Assembly: GCA_900618425.1 (NCBI GenBank)
Contig: UZAN01039880.1
Span: forward strand, 1 to 64,000
DNA: 64,000 bases
Source: Echinostoma caproni
Taxonomy: Eukaryota; Platyhelminthes; Trematoda; Plagiorchiida; Echinostomatidae
Direction: 5' to 3'
Under the pieces are notes generated by a model. That model worked only from the letters and a program-made list of their open reading frames with translations. It was not told the origin of the DNA and did not search any database. The translations under genes were made by a program, and so were the position numbers. How positions within the stretch are numbered: position 1 is the first letter of the stretch; the number at the start of each line of letters is the position of its first letter. Shown here piece by piece: positions 48,656-60,505 of the stretch.

Positions 48656-49690
48656 AGAAATGTTTTACACAGTACTCTACTGGACTTGTTTCTATTTCTA
48701 TTTCTATATTTTCTGCGGTGTGATGCCAGGTGTATAATTTTTAACTGAAATCTAAGCATATCTCAGATTGCAAAAGTTATACAAATTCAAATACATAAAA
48801 TACGTATATGACACTGCCAAGTGCAAACAGAACCAACGATTAGTAGGAGTCGGCGTGCACTATTCTACTTTTTCATGTTAACACTAAGGAACCATTTCAC
48901 ACACACACACAAAGACCGTGTTTAAAGCAGTTGCTAATATTTGGGCAGGTGCTGGATAGTATGACATACTGCTACGTCCGGAGGGAAGTATCTAACTTAT
49001 CCGAAATCACGATCACAATTAATGAGGATAATTTACGATTTTTCACGAAGAGCTTTTTAATAAGCATTCCCTTCAAAATGACGCTAATCAATCCTGTCAG
49101 GTTGTATATTCTGCGGTTCGCGTTTGGTACAAACATTCCCAACGTCTCTCAAAATGATCATTCAAAAGTGTGTATACATTAGAGTTAAAATTCCATCGTA
49201 ATGTGATATCCGTGCCTATGCAAACTATTTTTTTCTCAATGTTCGCACCAGTTTACCATGATATCTCTTTGAGCAGATATTTGGTAAACATTAAAAATAC
49301 AAAGATCGGCGGTTGTCAGAAGAACTCCCCTTCGGACAGCTAATAAGTCAAAATGGTTGGAAACGGGATGTCAATCTGTGCATTTCGTGTTGTTGTGAGC
49401 AAATTTAAGCTAGATGTACTGTATTCTGCAGCTATTCTATGATATCAAAAAAATGAGCTATAAGTACTCCAATTCATGCTTCATCAGCAGCTTCTGAATC
49501 AACACTGTTGGTAAATACTTGTAAAAAATCGAAGGTGATCGATATTTCGGGAAGCTTGTTAATTTGAAACACTGGGTCTACATTGTATCAAGACCGAGAG
49601 CAGGTATATGTTACGAGATGTTAGCATTTCGTTTAATTTTCTCAATCGTTAACGTACAACAAACACGCATGCTTATTTTCAGAGAGGAAT
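48656..49690. other. No gene recognised
   Basis: A CA microsatellite at 48,898-48,911. An 83-codon + frame at 48,931 has no domain. Confidence 0.45.
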
Positions 49691-49693
49691 CGT

Positions 49694-49865
49694 CCTGTAA
49701 ATAGCAAACAATGCGTGAACTGAAAAGCTAGGGAGCACTGGATAGCTGTTTCGACCTGGTTGGGATTCATCAGCAGTGCGAATCCATCGACCAACTGGGG
49801 ATTGAACCCGGGACCTCACGGGCAGAACTCAAGCGTACTACTCACTCGGCAACCGTGCAGCTGAT
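49694..49865 (-). repeat. tRNA-like SINE, family S1, - copy
   Basis: The best-preserved S1 copy. Left to right: AAAGCTAGGGAGCACTGG, TAGCTGTTTCGACCTGG, TTCATCAGCAGTGCGAATCC, then GGGGATTGAACCCGGGACC, the reverse complement of a pol III B box, and ACTCGGCAACCGTGCAGC toward its 5' end. Confidence 0.85.
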
Positions 49866-50688
49866 TAGACCGTTTTCCATGTTTCACCACCAAATGGATG
49901 AAAACAAGGCTTGCAAAATTTATGCATAGACATTTGAAGCTGAGTTGTGACGTTCAACTTGAGCTTTTTTGAGCAAACTGCGACTCATATTGATACTTTC
50001 AGAGATTAGCTTAATAAAGCGATTTGCTCCAGGGATAACGTCCTCGTCTATCAAACGGTCTAAACAAACGGGGCTAGCAGAAATAAGAATGTCTTAAAAC
50101 CCTGCATAGTTGAGCCAATGAAGGATACAGGTGACACATTTTGGGGAATCCCATTCTCCCTCTGTCTGATTCCCAGTAGATTCAGTGTGCATCGTTCTCT
50201 CGTCGAATGAACACGCTAATGCAAAGCAACTGTTGCTTCACAGAAATAGTTTGCAACAAGTAGAACCAGACAGGATAAACGTGACTGTGTTTTAATTCAA
50301 AGGTACTCCTGATAACCAACACTTGTATGGTTGAAACAGTGTAATACACATCCATGTTTCTCATTTAGAATAACAAAACTCACTGAACACTATAGTACAT
50401 TTGATACATCTGTGTAAATTATATTGATTTTCTCTGGCGATCGAATAAGGTCTAGCCAAACAGTTATCCTTAAAGTCCTTACATTAATTAGATGTTTTCG
50501 AAAATAGGATTTCGAGTAAATTTTCATTTTAAAACGCCTTGAAAATTATTTATTGTAAGTCCGGTGAACTGAAATAGTGTTTGTCTGCTCACTGAATCTG
50601 ACACTTTCTGTGTGAACGCTTGATCATCACTCACTGCTGTGTGGTGCTGTGTTCCGCTTCTGTTTGATCACTTACGTGAGTTCTTCAG
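49866..50688. other. No gene recognised
   Basis: AT-rich, short frames only. Confidence 0.45.
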
Positions 50689-50751
50689 AGATGATTCGGT
50701 TCATTTCAATTGTTTACAGTTCACTTCATATTGAAATTGACACCATGCCAG
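50689..50751 (+). CDS. Candidate 63-nt exon (hypothetical)
   Basis: It follows an acceptor-like GAGTTCTTCAG and ends at a strong donor (CCAG then GTGAGT from 50,752). Phase 1 at both ends. The only frame open to the donor reads MIRFISIVYSSLHIEIDTMP. The short hydrophobic start could suit a secreted small protein, but nothing else supports a gene. Confidence 0.18.
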
Positions 50752-50807
50752 GTGAGTCTTCATTTTATGTGATCTCTTCTGTTCTGTTTTTTAATAGTAT
50801 TGGATTA

Positions 50808-50985
50808 AAATGCGATGGAAATGTTTGTGATAATCTACAAAGAGCACTGGGCAGCTGTTTCCTCCTGTTTGGGACTCGTCAGCAGTGCTTAATTTTTGTG
50901 TCCCTGTCAAGACTCGAACCGCAAACATTCGAGTCGGGACTTCAAACCCTTACCCCTGTGCTACTAGGTAGGCGGTCATTGTCAT
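50808..50985 (-). repeat. S1-related SINE, - copy with extended left end
   Basis: Starts with AAATGCGATGGAAATG and TTTGTGATAA, then GAGCACTGGGCAGCTGTT, TTGGGACTCGTCAGCAGTGC, TGTGTCCCTG and AAGACTCGAACCG (B-box complement). It shares the unusual left end with the fold-back copy at 51.1 kb but lacks the second inverted arm. Confidence 0.75.
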
Positions 50986-51095
50986 GTGCGAAAGGAGCAA
51001 TCACTTCAGAGTATCAAGCTTGGATTAGCCCATTCAATTGTTCAGACGCATCATAAACTCTTGATGTTCATGGGCTTGGGTTTTACTCCTTGAGT

Positions 51096-51283
51096 GATCA
51101 TTAATTCCCCTCAAGTTCATGCATTAACATGCGATGGAAATATTCGAGTCCTGCCAGGGACACAAAATGTACGCACTGCTGACGAATCCCAAACAAGACA
51201 AAACAGCTTTCGATTGCTCTTGTCGGTTATCACAAACATTTCCATCGCATTTGAATGCATTACCTCGTGAGGAATTAATGATC
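51096..51283 (+). repeat. S1-related fold-back element with about 46-base terminal inverted repeats
   Basis: The left arm 51,096-51,142 (GATCATTAATTCC ... ATGCATT ... ATGCGATGGAAAT) is the imperfect reverse complement of the right arm 51,237-51,283. The loop between them is an S1 SINE body with ACTCGAA/CCTGCCAGGGACACAAAA reversed, CGCACTGCTGACGAATCCC and AAAACAGCTTTCG. The whole is about 188 bases. It looks like a SINE-derived or MITE-like foldback unit. Confidence 0.8.
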
Positions 51284-53800
51284 TCCCACGGAGTGAAAAC
51301 CACACCAAAGACTATCAAGAGAGCCTGATGACTCTGAATAGGATAATCAAAGATTAATACTCTAAATTATTGTTTGGACCGAAATACACGTGTAATTCCG
51401 TTAGATGTACCTCTACATTTAGTTGTTCGAGTAATTGCAAAGTCTCTAGAAGGTTGCTGATGGGATTTTACCGAATTCCTAGTGCGACCATGATGAGCTT
51501 ATTTTCTCATGATATGCAATGCTGTTATGTCACGTACCCTTTGAATCAGATACCGCGTCAATTAGCATAGAATGTCTTCAGTTAACCAGTGTTTTCTATT
51601 TCGAAACTCGGCATCATCTGGCCTCAAAATGTAGTGTCAGAAACTGTCATCTATCACAAAAGATTCACTCAGCGCATATATCAATCAACATCATCGACAT
51701 ACTGCATATTGCAAGATGGATTTAGCTTTCTAGAGAGGTTCTGAATTGGGATGAGTGAAAATGAAATTTCACTGTCCAAAATACTATTTCGGTGATAAAA
51801 TGAGAATGTATCTTCTGCTCTAATTTGGGGCATTGGGTATCGAATATTTCTAACGACCTTTATCTTCTTAGAAAGCGCTATGGGTAGCTACGTAATGCAA
51901 GCGATCTGTATGCAAACCACACTGGCTGATTAGCAAAACGTTCCCCATCATGCTTGACTCACCAAACTTAAGCGATATGAATGGGTTGCGTTTGACTTCT
52001 CCGGGATACCGTTGCACGCATGACATTTGATGCTGCACTGTTCGTGTTTATCTTTTTATGTAACTTTTCAGCAGATTTTGTCTCACATGTCGGTCGTTGT
52101 CATGTGCTGAGATAGGTTCTTCCGTTCCCCTAACATTTTGGGTTAGTCATTAAGATGAACGTTTTGTGATCTGACTTTTGGCATTTTTCCACACTGAATC
52201 CAGATAGTGCTAACCGGTTTGATTCAGCACAAAATCAATAATCTTCTCGACTCACAATTTATGTTACCGACATACTTTGTATTTTCAAGCTTTGTTAAAT
52301 TGATTGTATCCTTTAGCGTGTAGAAACATTCTACAAATCGAGGGCAAACATTTAATAAACTCTTAAGACATTTTACATGTGAAAATGGTCATCTGGCACT
52401 GCTAGTGTGTGACACGATAAAAATCGGTAGCATGAGAGAGCTTTTGTGATGATCGGATCTCAGGCGTTATTCGGAAATACGTTTATTAGACATTTTCGGT
52501 TGAACGAACTAAAGATGCTGGCAAGGAAAACACAGTTTATCCAGCACTCAAGAATGTTCATGTAAAGGTGAATGCCTAAGATTTCATTTTACGGACAAAC
52601 CAAATCAAATATGAATGAATTGCATTTGTCGGCAAACTGAAGAAAATATTTGGAGTTTCAGGAAGCAAATATTCAAGGCGGGATGTTAATTTCAAAAGCT
52701 TGAAGGCGATGTAATTTACCAAACTATTTTCAGTCTCTTCAATAAAGTCCGCTTTATGTATTCATATTTTAGGAATCAAGCAGTTCGGTTAGACCGGCAT
52801 AGTAAAATGAACCGATCGATTTTTACCAGGAGTTTCAACGATTTCACGATTGAATGTTTCAACTACAGCTTCGGCAATTCACCGGTAATAAATCAATAAT
52901 AGAGATAATAAATCGAGTTAGTTGGCGATACTTTTCAACCCCTAATGGATTCGGGGGTCGTATACAAGAATGACCGAAACGCATGGTCCCAACTCGCACA
53001 AGTATACGCACACATATAGCAATCGGAGGGGTTCACACAAAATTTGTCCACGGGATACTGTCTCCAATTTTTATTCTTTCCATACAATCGATTCCACTTC
53101 GAATGTCCTATCCGGTTGTACAAAAAGCAAAGCTACACACGAGCACCGATGGACTGACTGAATATGTTCAACCATACTGCAAGAACTTGATGATCTTGTT
53201 TATGGTCACTAGTTCCTGTCACCAGCAAATTAACGCCGACTTTTGTTGGTTGGCTGGCTGGCTGGCTGGCTGGTTTTCAATGTTGCTTATGAATGCTAAA
53301 ACGTGAATGCGTGGTTCAAGCATCTGCAAGAATGTTTGGGTATTTGTTTCTCCAGTATAAACCGAGTTCGTTTCATCTGCAGACCTGTGGACGCATTTCA
53401 CTTCACATGTTTTGAAAAGAATTTAATTAATATTTTCGTTATAGTTAAGAAAAATAGTAAAATGAGTAGTTATTTGGAAGCATTTCACTATAAAATAATA
53501 ATGTGCCATGCATTTGCTATTCATATATGAGTTCGACCCGATAGGATTGCATTGTGTATTACTTTTGTATGCATTGAAGCCTACATTTCAGGTAAAAATG
53601 TCACACGCCAACCGTTGCAATATACTGCGTTATTGTATTATAGATGACTTGTGTCCACATTTCAGACAAAAATGTGTTCGCCGTTACAGTGGGATACAAA
53701 ATGAAATGAAAATAGTATAGAGCAATGATTAAACGTAAATAGGTGTTCATCTTTGTAAATTTAAAACTAGTTCGTCACGGATACTCACCGTGTCAGTGAG
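51284..53800. other. No gene recognised; GGCT microsatellite
   Basis: A (TGGC)5 run lies at 53,251-53,272. A good acceptor (TAACTTTTCAG at about 52,070) has an open stretch behind it for only about 15 codons. Several overlapping 60-107 codon frames at 52,935-53,530 have no domains. Confidence 0.4.
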
Positions 53801-56640
53801 AATAAGAGCCAAATAGGGAACCGTTGAGTTGAGATAAACATTTCTGCGGGAGGGCAAGCAGCGAAAATTGGATCGGGTTGAAGCGTGTTAAAGGCAAGCG
53901 GATAAACCGGGATTGAGTGGATGACTGGGGTCATTGAGTATCTTTTGAGCGAAGTTCTCACATGAAGTGATGTGCAAATTACACAATTGTGTGATCAGAG
54001 TGTTCAAGGAATAAGACAAACACGGCTGATAATTACCAAACAGTGACGTAGAGTAATAAAGTCCTTTCTAAGTAGACCAGGGAAAATAACGGGCGAACAA
54101 GAAAGTATGATAGGAAAAATGCATTGATAAACAAAAGAACATACAGATTCATGCCTGAAATGAAATTGTCGTAGCTTGCGTATTTGAAAAGATAATCAAT
54201 GCAGTCTACCAACACAAGCAAGCACATGAGAAGACCCCGGTAAATTGCTGTCTATGGTAATTTCTAGGTATTTTAAGGTATGTGTTTTAGTGTTGAGTAA
54301 AAAATTGATTACTGAGGGATCCAGGGGGTATTCGGATCGGGTAAGACTGAAAAAGCATTCAAAGCATTTCGAAGTATTCAGTCGGAGACCGGATGGGTTC
54401 GAAAATGATTGCACTTGCAAACAAACTGTCGGAAACGGATTATCTGTCCGATTGGTTTGAGATGACTTGACATACGACCACATCGTCGGCATACTTGAAG
54501 GTCTTGGCTGGTGGGATTGAGGGCAAATCACTGATAGAAGTCGAAAACGGGTAGGGGGAGAGTACATCACCCTGAGGGAATCCAGAATGATTCACTAACG
54601 GTTTTGAAGTAGTGCCGTTTGTTTTCGCCCGTGTGAGTCCTTCCTGTGAAATATTCTTTCAACCATGACAACAAGTTGGTGAAGAAACCGAATGACTCTA
54701 ACTTCTGCCAGAGAAGAGATCGTGGGACGGAATCAAAAGTGGAAGAATAGTCAAGAAAAACACAATGAACCGATTTTTTAGAATCATTTAAAGATCTGTA
54801 AATAAAGTGCATCATTGAAGCGACGGCATCCAAAGTGCATCTATTTGGCTTGTATGCAAACTGGAAGGGGTTATTAGGAACAATAATACCAGATTACAGG
54901 CGGGTGAGGATAGCGCGCGCTAAAATTTTTATGTCCAGAGGAGGTGATGGCAATAGAACGATAAAATGCTAGATGAAGAGTAGTTAGGAATGGGAACAGT
55001 GGTGAGCGGTCTCTAGGAATCCGGAATCAAACATGTGTAAATGGATTGGTTAATAAGAGATGTGAACATCTCTGTGACTGAGTCAGTGCCACATTTGAGC
55101 ATTGTCGAAGATAAACCATTGGGGACAACTGCGTTCGTGGTATTCGTAGTTTTAAGAAGATAATAGACCTCCTCATGGGTGACCGGGTCTATGGTTGATA
55201 GATGAGCTGTGGAGTATGGAGACAGGAGATCATTCGAAGGATAAATGAACGCAGTATTGAGTCTGTTCAAGTCCATAATTTTGTTTGTTGTCCTTTTCTT
55301 CTATCCGCAAAGCAATCTGATCCCTTGTCATAGCCATCTTTCATCTCCAGTTCCCAGAACTTGCTTTACAAATGAAGCATTCGGTCTTTTGACCTCTGTC
55401 CTGATTTGCAGTGTACTTTGTTTGACAGTGGCTTTTTGATGTATATTGAAACCTAGTTCTTTTTCAGCCGCGGAGAGCATATTCTGCCGGTGTGAACAAA
55501 AACTATCTCCATAGGACAGCATAGATTGAAAATCACGTTATAAGTTCCTGTAAAATGTTCAATAGAACAGGGAGTTGTCGAACGAAAAAACCATGAGGAG
55601 ATAATAGCAAGAGATTTTCTGAGGAGGAGTCTGTCGGCTGAAAGGTTTCGAATTTTGATTTTCATTTGTTTTTTTGAATAAAAGAGGGGTGTGCTAAGCG
55701 AGAGTAAAGGTTTGGTCTAAGACATGGGAGACAGTAGTCACTAGACGAAATTGGCTCCTTCAGTTTGAGAGAGTAGATATTAGGGTGATTAGTAATAAGC
55801 TTGTCCAAAATGGCATTTCCTCTGGTGGGCGTTAAAGAAAGATTTGACAGACCGAAAGAAAGTAAAGTTTGGGATGAGCAATAATGGAAATCACGAACAA
55901 TTAAAATTTAATTATCGTCAACTAAGGGAGCAATGAAAGGAATAAATGCATCGTAGAAAGAACTAATTTCAGTTTGTGAGCAAGAAGGTGGGATTTATAG
56001 ATTTGTAATAATTGTGCTCCGATAAGGGGAAAACCTAGGTTGACATGAAATAGTGAGGCAGTCAATATCATGAGAGGAGAAAACAAACAACGTTTCGGAC
56101 TTGCCGCACCATCTGGAGTTAATGTAGGTTAATACACCGCCTCTGGACTTAATTTTGCTTCTTTGTCTGTCTTGTCGAAAACTTGCAAAACAAGGTATAT
56201 TGACCAGCGATTAGTCTATGTTCTCGTTGAGCCACGATTCCTGTATGCATATTACACACTTGGTTGTGCACACACGATGAATTAGTAGATTCGTGAGTTC
56301 AGCTAGTTTGCTAAACAGTGAGCGAATCTTGGGACTGAATAATGACGGAACTGTAATCTTCACGGAAGGAATGTTTGCAAGTGCAGTCTGCCACCCGGCA
56401 CGCTTTCGTTTCTCCCTCCGTGCAGAAAATCCAGTGCGGGCAGAACCATGTGAGTTGGATAACACAAAAGAATAATAAATATTGTTTAGCCGTGGTAATA
56501 ATTCCCTGGGATACGAACGTCAAGAGAACATGACAGGAACCAAGTAATAAATTCCAATGCAACAGTGAACACAAACGTAGCGCAGCCAATCGAAGGGCGC
56601 GCGTGCTGAAGTACAAATTCAACAGGGATCAAATGATTAA
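53801..56640 (-). mobile_element. CR1-like non-LTR retrotransposon, nearly full-length relic
   Basis: Read on the minus strand from 56,640. A 5' stretch with ITVPSLFSPKIRSL leads to CVICIQESWLNENID (about 56,215), the endonuclease start. Then come a RQDRQRSK segment, YRSTIITN and PPSCSQTEIS, TPTRGNAILDKLITNHPNIY (about 55,760) and a changed SSDY. The linker ICSPRLK is at about 55,460. RT: PNGLSSTMLKCG (about 55,090-55,130), motif A FLDYSSTFDSVPRSLL (54,715-54,765), then FPQGDVLSPYPFS and an intact YADD at 54,482-54,493, LRLNTSKCFECFFS and YLEITIDSNLPGSS. The C-terminus runs to about 53,800. At least one frameshift separates YADD from the following segment, and internal stops are present. Same family as the 46-48.7 kb copy. 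Confidence 0.92.
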
Positions 56641-56649
56641 AGACATGTG

Positions 56650-57510
56650 GATATTTCGTAATTCAAGGTTAAGACAAAGTTCACTTATTATCCACTTTTG
56701 GTTTGTGAGTAAACGAGCAAGATATGGTATAGGTGAATTGGGGCAAGCGTTAATTCGAGATGAAATTTAGCGGAGTTGGGAGCGTGTGGAATGATGGGAA
56801 AGAGAACGTGTCAGTTCTGCGTGCAATGGATGGTCAGGATCTGGGGGAATGGTCTCCGAAAATTTCAAACAGGAAGTTATCTAATACTCTGAAAGCTTTA
56901 CAGTTAACTTATATACAGGAATAGAATAAACTCGTTTAATAATAGTTAGACCGCGGCTTAAGACTTTGAAATCCTTTTTGAGTAAACCAAACAGCAACAA
57001 AAAAGTAAGATACGGAAAACACACTGATTAATAAGGGTAGAAATGACTGATTGAGATGCGCGATTCTGCCTGAGATTTAGAATTTGAAATGATGCGTGAC
57101 TCAGTTTAGCAACACCGTTGTGAATGTGGTTTGACCAATGAAGACTGCTATTTATAGTTACATAAGATATTTGACAGAGTTAATCATGAATAAAGAATTG
57201 TTAATAATCAAAGTGGACTCTGTCGGATATGGGAAGCTAGCAAAACTATACAAACAAAACACATTTACTGGGATTTTTAAGGTTAGCCCCGATGAGGAGT
57301 AGAATGACTGAATTTAATCAAGATTGTTGGTGAATGAGCTCAGATTGGCAAAGCACGACGTCATCTACATCATTCAAAATACGTGCAGAAACACTGTGGA
57401 TATCAAGATTATAAGTACAAAATAAGTACGGGGATTCCACAGCTCCTTGAAGAGCTCCGCATTTATTGACTAAAGGTTTAGATGAAGCCTTCCCCAAACA
57501 CGACATACGG
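56650..57510 (-). mobile_element. CR1-like retrotransposon, truncated copy directly upstream of another
   Basis: Minus strand: motif B region GALQGAVESPYLF (57,410-57,450), then ILNDVDDVVLCQS with the catalytic site at 57,360-57,371 reading DVDD where YADD is expected. A YVTINSSLHWSNHI thumb segment follows at about 57,130 in another frame. The remaining C-terminal part decays toward 56,650. It lies head-to-tail with the copy at 53.8-56.6 kb on the same strand. Upstream of 57,510 the minus-strand frame shows no clear motif A, so the 5' part is gone. Confidence 0.8.
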
Positions 57511-57514
57511 TTCG

Positions 57515-59292
57515 AATTTCAAGATGATGATCACCTTCATGAGTTCGATGCTAGAATCGACGAAAATGTCATACACAAATAATCTTAGCAAGCGATGCTC
57601 ACTTTCATGCATACCAAACAGATTTAGATAAGACAGATCATTGAAGGATATAAGCATGTTCAACTGTCGATATGTATCCAATTTAACCACACACAGTAAC
57701 TTTGGCAACATAAACCGCAGCCATCTTAATTCATGAACGTGAATCACTGGATTGCATCAGTATGTGATCATGTAAAGCAAAACTCGGTGCCTAACCTCGT
57801 TTTCGGTTGTCCGGTGATCCAATTATTCGTTTGCACCTCGGAAACTGCAGGACGTGCTTTCTGCATTGATGAAATTTGTTTATTGAAGCTTGCGCCCCAA
57901 TGTCCGTCATGAACTCCGTGATAAAAGCGCCGCAAACTCCAATGCTATTAATCCTAGCCATCTTTTTAACGGTGAAAACTGTGTTTGGAAGTATTGTTTG
58001 GATTGATCGTGTATTTTACTACAACACTTGCATTTTTATGATTGGTCCGTATACGACTTTTGTTTTGCAAACCGGTCAGAGACACTCTGATCGGTTTAAG
58101 CTTACATATAAACGCCTGTGAATTCCTGCTTAAATGGGATTTGTGTCCGGCACAGTTTAAAAATATATATGTCGAGAGCACTTCCTGAAGAGCTGAATTT
58201 TGACAAGTTGACAATGTTCCACATATTGAAATCAAATCTTAGCCAGCAATGGTAGAACGGATTTCAGTCCCACAGCTAGACTGATCATTAGGAAAGCACC
58301 TAAAACTGGTTTATGTGTCAAATTGATAGATTTTCCGGACACAAAAACTACAAATTTAAATAGGAATAATTGCAGCTAACCAGGCACAGATATGTGTATC
58401 TGCAACTCCAGTTTTACAATGCGTTGAACTAAGCCCTCAAGTGAGGGAATGCAATAAATGCAATTACAGGAGGTTCTACTACAAAAATTACAACCACAAC
58501 GATCACTTGATCTTTTGTAATCTTCATTCTAACAGTAAGTGATTGAACTGTAACTTTGCCGGATAGAAATGAACCAAGAAAAATAAAATAGCTGTGGATT
58601 TTTACTGTGAAAGAATTTCGTTGTACCTAAAGTTTGTTTCAGACATCATTCATTGCGTTGATAGTTTAGTTGATGGAGAGGCATGCGATATTAACCGATT
58701 CACTTGCAATTAATTTATTTTATCCAAAACTAAATAAGCTTTCGCTCCAGCCGGAGACTGGCAACCAGAAACGGCTGATTACGTAATATTGATTTTCATT
58801 TCGTATTTGGTTAGAAACAGAGAAATATATGCGACTTGGAAAGTTTATACCCTACACTTTCTTGCAATATACCGTTTACTACAGTTTTATAGAGTGCATA
58901 AATTTGTAAAGTGGCTAACCAATGGTTTGCGGTGTGCTTTTTCTGCTTAGCCTATTTTTAGGTCAGCGACATTGCAAATCAACCAGTGTACAACATGTGA
59001 AATGAAGGGTTCAATATTAGTGGTACAATGAAACTAAACGTTTAGAGATAAATGAGGTTGCATATTGAATCGTTTGGTTATCGTATTTGTATTTGGCTAA
59101 CAGAAGCATTTTAATTGCTTACTGTAGTGAGAAAATATGTTTCATTGTTGAAAAAAATAAAATGCGATTTGGATCTGTTCGGGCCGTCATAAGTGACCGT
59201 GGTACTTGTTTTCATTTTATGTTTCAGGATAATCAATAACTCAAACAGTTTCTCGATAAACTCTTCCCCGTTTTTCATTTCAGTGAGTTTAC
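57515..59292. other. No gene recognised
   Basis: Frames of 81-89 codons on both strands at 57,478-58,235 are mutual shadows with no domain. The + frame at 57,876 has a hydrophobic stretch (MLLILAIFLTV) but no other support. Confidence 0.4.
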
Positions 59293-59406
59293 CTGGAGAG
59301 TGTTCTCGGTAGCCGGCGTTGTACGCTTTTAGAGCAGCAGAATCGAGAATTAAGTGGAACGAACGTGCACGGCGTTTCCCGGCGCACTGCTTCATTGTAA
59401 CACATC
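59293..59406 (-). CDS. Candidate exon on the - strand (114 nt, hypothetical)
   Basis: On the minus strand a pyrimidine-containing acceptor (AAACGTCACCAG ending at 59,407) and a good donor (CTCCAG then GTAAAC from 59,292) bound an open 114-nt segment in phase 1 at both ends. The product contains KQCAGKRRARSFHLILDSA and KAYNAGYREHSP. The frame is also open past the donor to a stop near 59,111, so it could be unspliced. Family unknown. The balanced composition looks coding-like. Confidence 0.28.
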
Positions 59407-60000
59407 CTGGTGACGTTTTGAGAGTAAAATATGTAGAGTTGGTTAATGAATTTGAGGTTCAGTTTTCTCAGACACAAATTAATTGGGTGAATAAAACGAC
59501 TGATGTTCTATTTCTAGCCAAAATCATTATTTTTGGAACAGGACAAAATATCGTCGGATTAGCTTTTTTCCCCTAAATTACTGGACCAGGCGATTGGCAA
59601 ACTGGTATTCCACTGATCGAAAAATATACCTGCTCGAGTGAAACTTTTGGGTTGGGTGAGTGGGTAAGAGAGGGGATCGCACTGGAACCGAACCGGTTTT
59701 TTATACGTTACTACGTAATAGTAAAGGAATACGTATATACGTAGAGAGATGACGAAATTGATTTAGGCAAAAAGTAAACATTAGTTTTACACTTATTTGG
59801 TATCCCCTCGTTAAACTAGGCTGGGTGATTTAGTGCGAACACGCACCCTAGATTTTTGTTTAATTCGTGCACGTTCAAGGTAGTTCCTTTGTGAAGAGAA
59901 ATTGCTATAAACTAATCAAACAAATCTTATATTAATCGATTTTAAACAAGGAGATCATATGCAGTAAACATGCCTTGTTTTAAATTGAATGTACGAGAAG
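59407..60000. other. No gene recognised
   Basis: AT-rich, no supportable frame apart from the overlap of the candidate exon. Confidence 0.4.
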
Positions 60001-60505
60001 GTGAAGTCTGAAGAATGGTACTTTCCAGTCAATCAATAACAATTATCCCACAACACTACTCACAAGTAACTGTGAGTTAAATACGAATTACTGACCCAGT
60101 GTAGTAGGATTTTGGCCAGTTAGCCTGTAATCTACACGAAGGTCCTGATTTGATGAGAGGCTTTCGATTAGAGTTAACAAATAATCAGTCAAGTCCCATT
60201 TCGTTGATTTCTAGCCAAACTGAACCGATGGGCTATCTCTGAAAACGAAATCTGAACAAAAATGAACTAGAAATTCTGTTCAGCCCTGTATGAGCTGGTT
60301 GGCACGGTGACAACACATAAGCCTTCCATGCCATGGGTCAGTATTTCAACGTCCGCGAGGAACGATAGATATCCACCACTGATGAGATATACAAGAGATA
60401 AAATCGAGCATGGTGCTTCCGGATTTATTGTAGACTGGAAGAGCCAAGAAATGTGCGTGTATGTGAAGTCTGAAGAACCATCGGTTCCATTGAATCATTA
60501 AACTG
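60001..60505 (+). repeat. S2 SINE, more than one unit in direct orientation
   Basis: GTGAAGTCTGAAGAATGG (60,001) and the CACTACTCACAAGTAACTG tail are followed by a new head: GTTAGCCTGTAATC, GAGGCTTTCGATTAGAG, GAGCTGGTTGGCACGG, GCCTTCCATGCCATGGG, CCACTGATGAGATAT. A second GTGAAGTCTGAAGAACC block comes at 60,462. The tail-head-tail order with about 461 bases between equivalent points suggests a tandem dimer or a partial array. Confidence 0.7.

Noticed and set aside
52060..52130. Good acceptor followed by CAGATTTTGTC, similar to the start of the 20,503 exon candidate
   Set aside because: Similarity fades after about 15 bases and the frame is open for only about 15 codons; probably chance.
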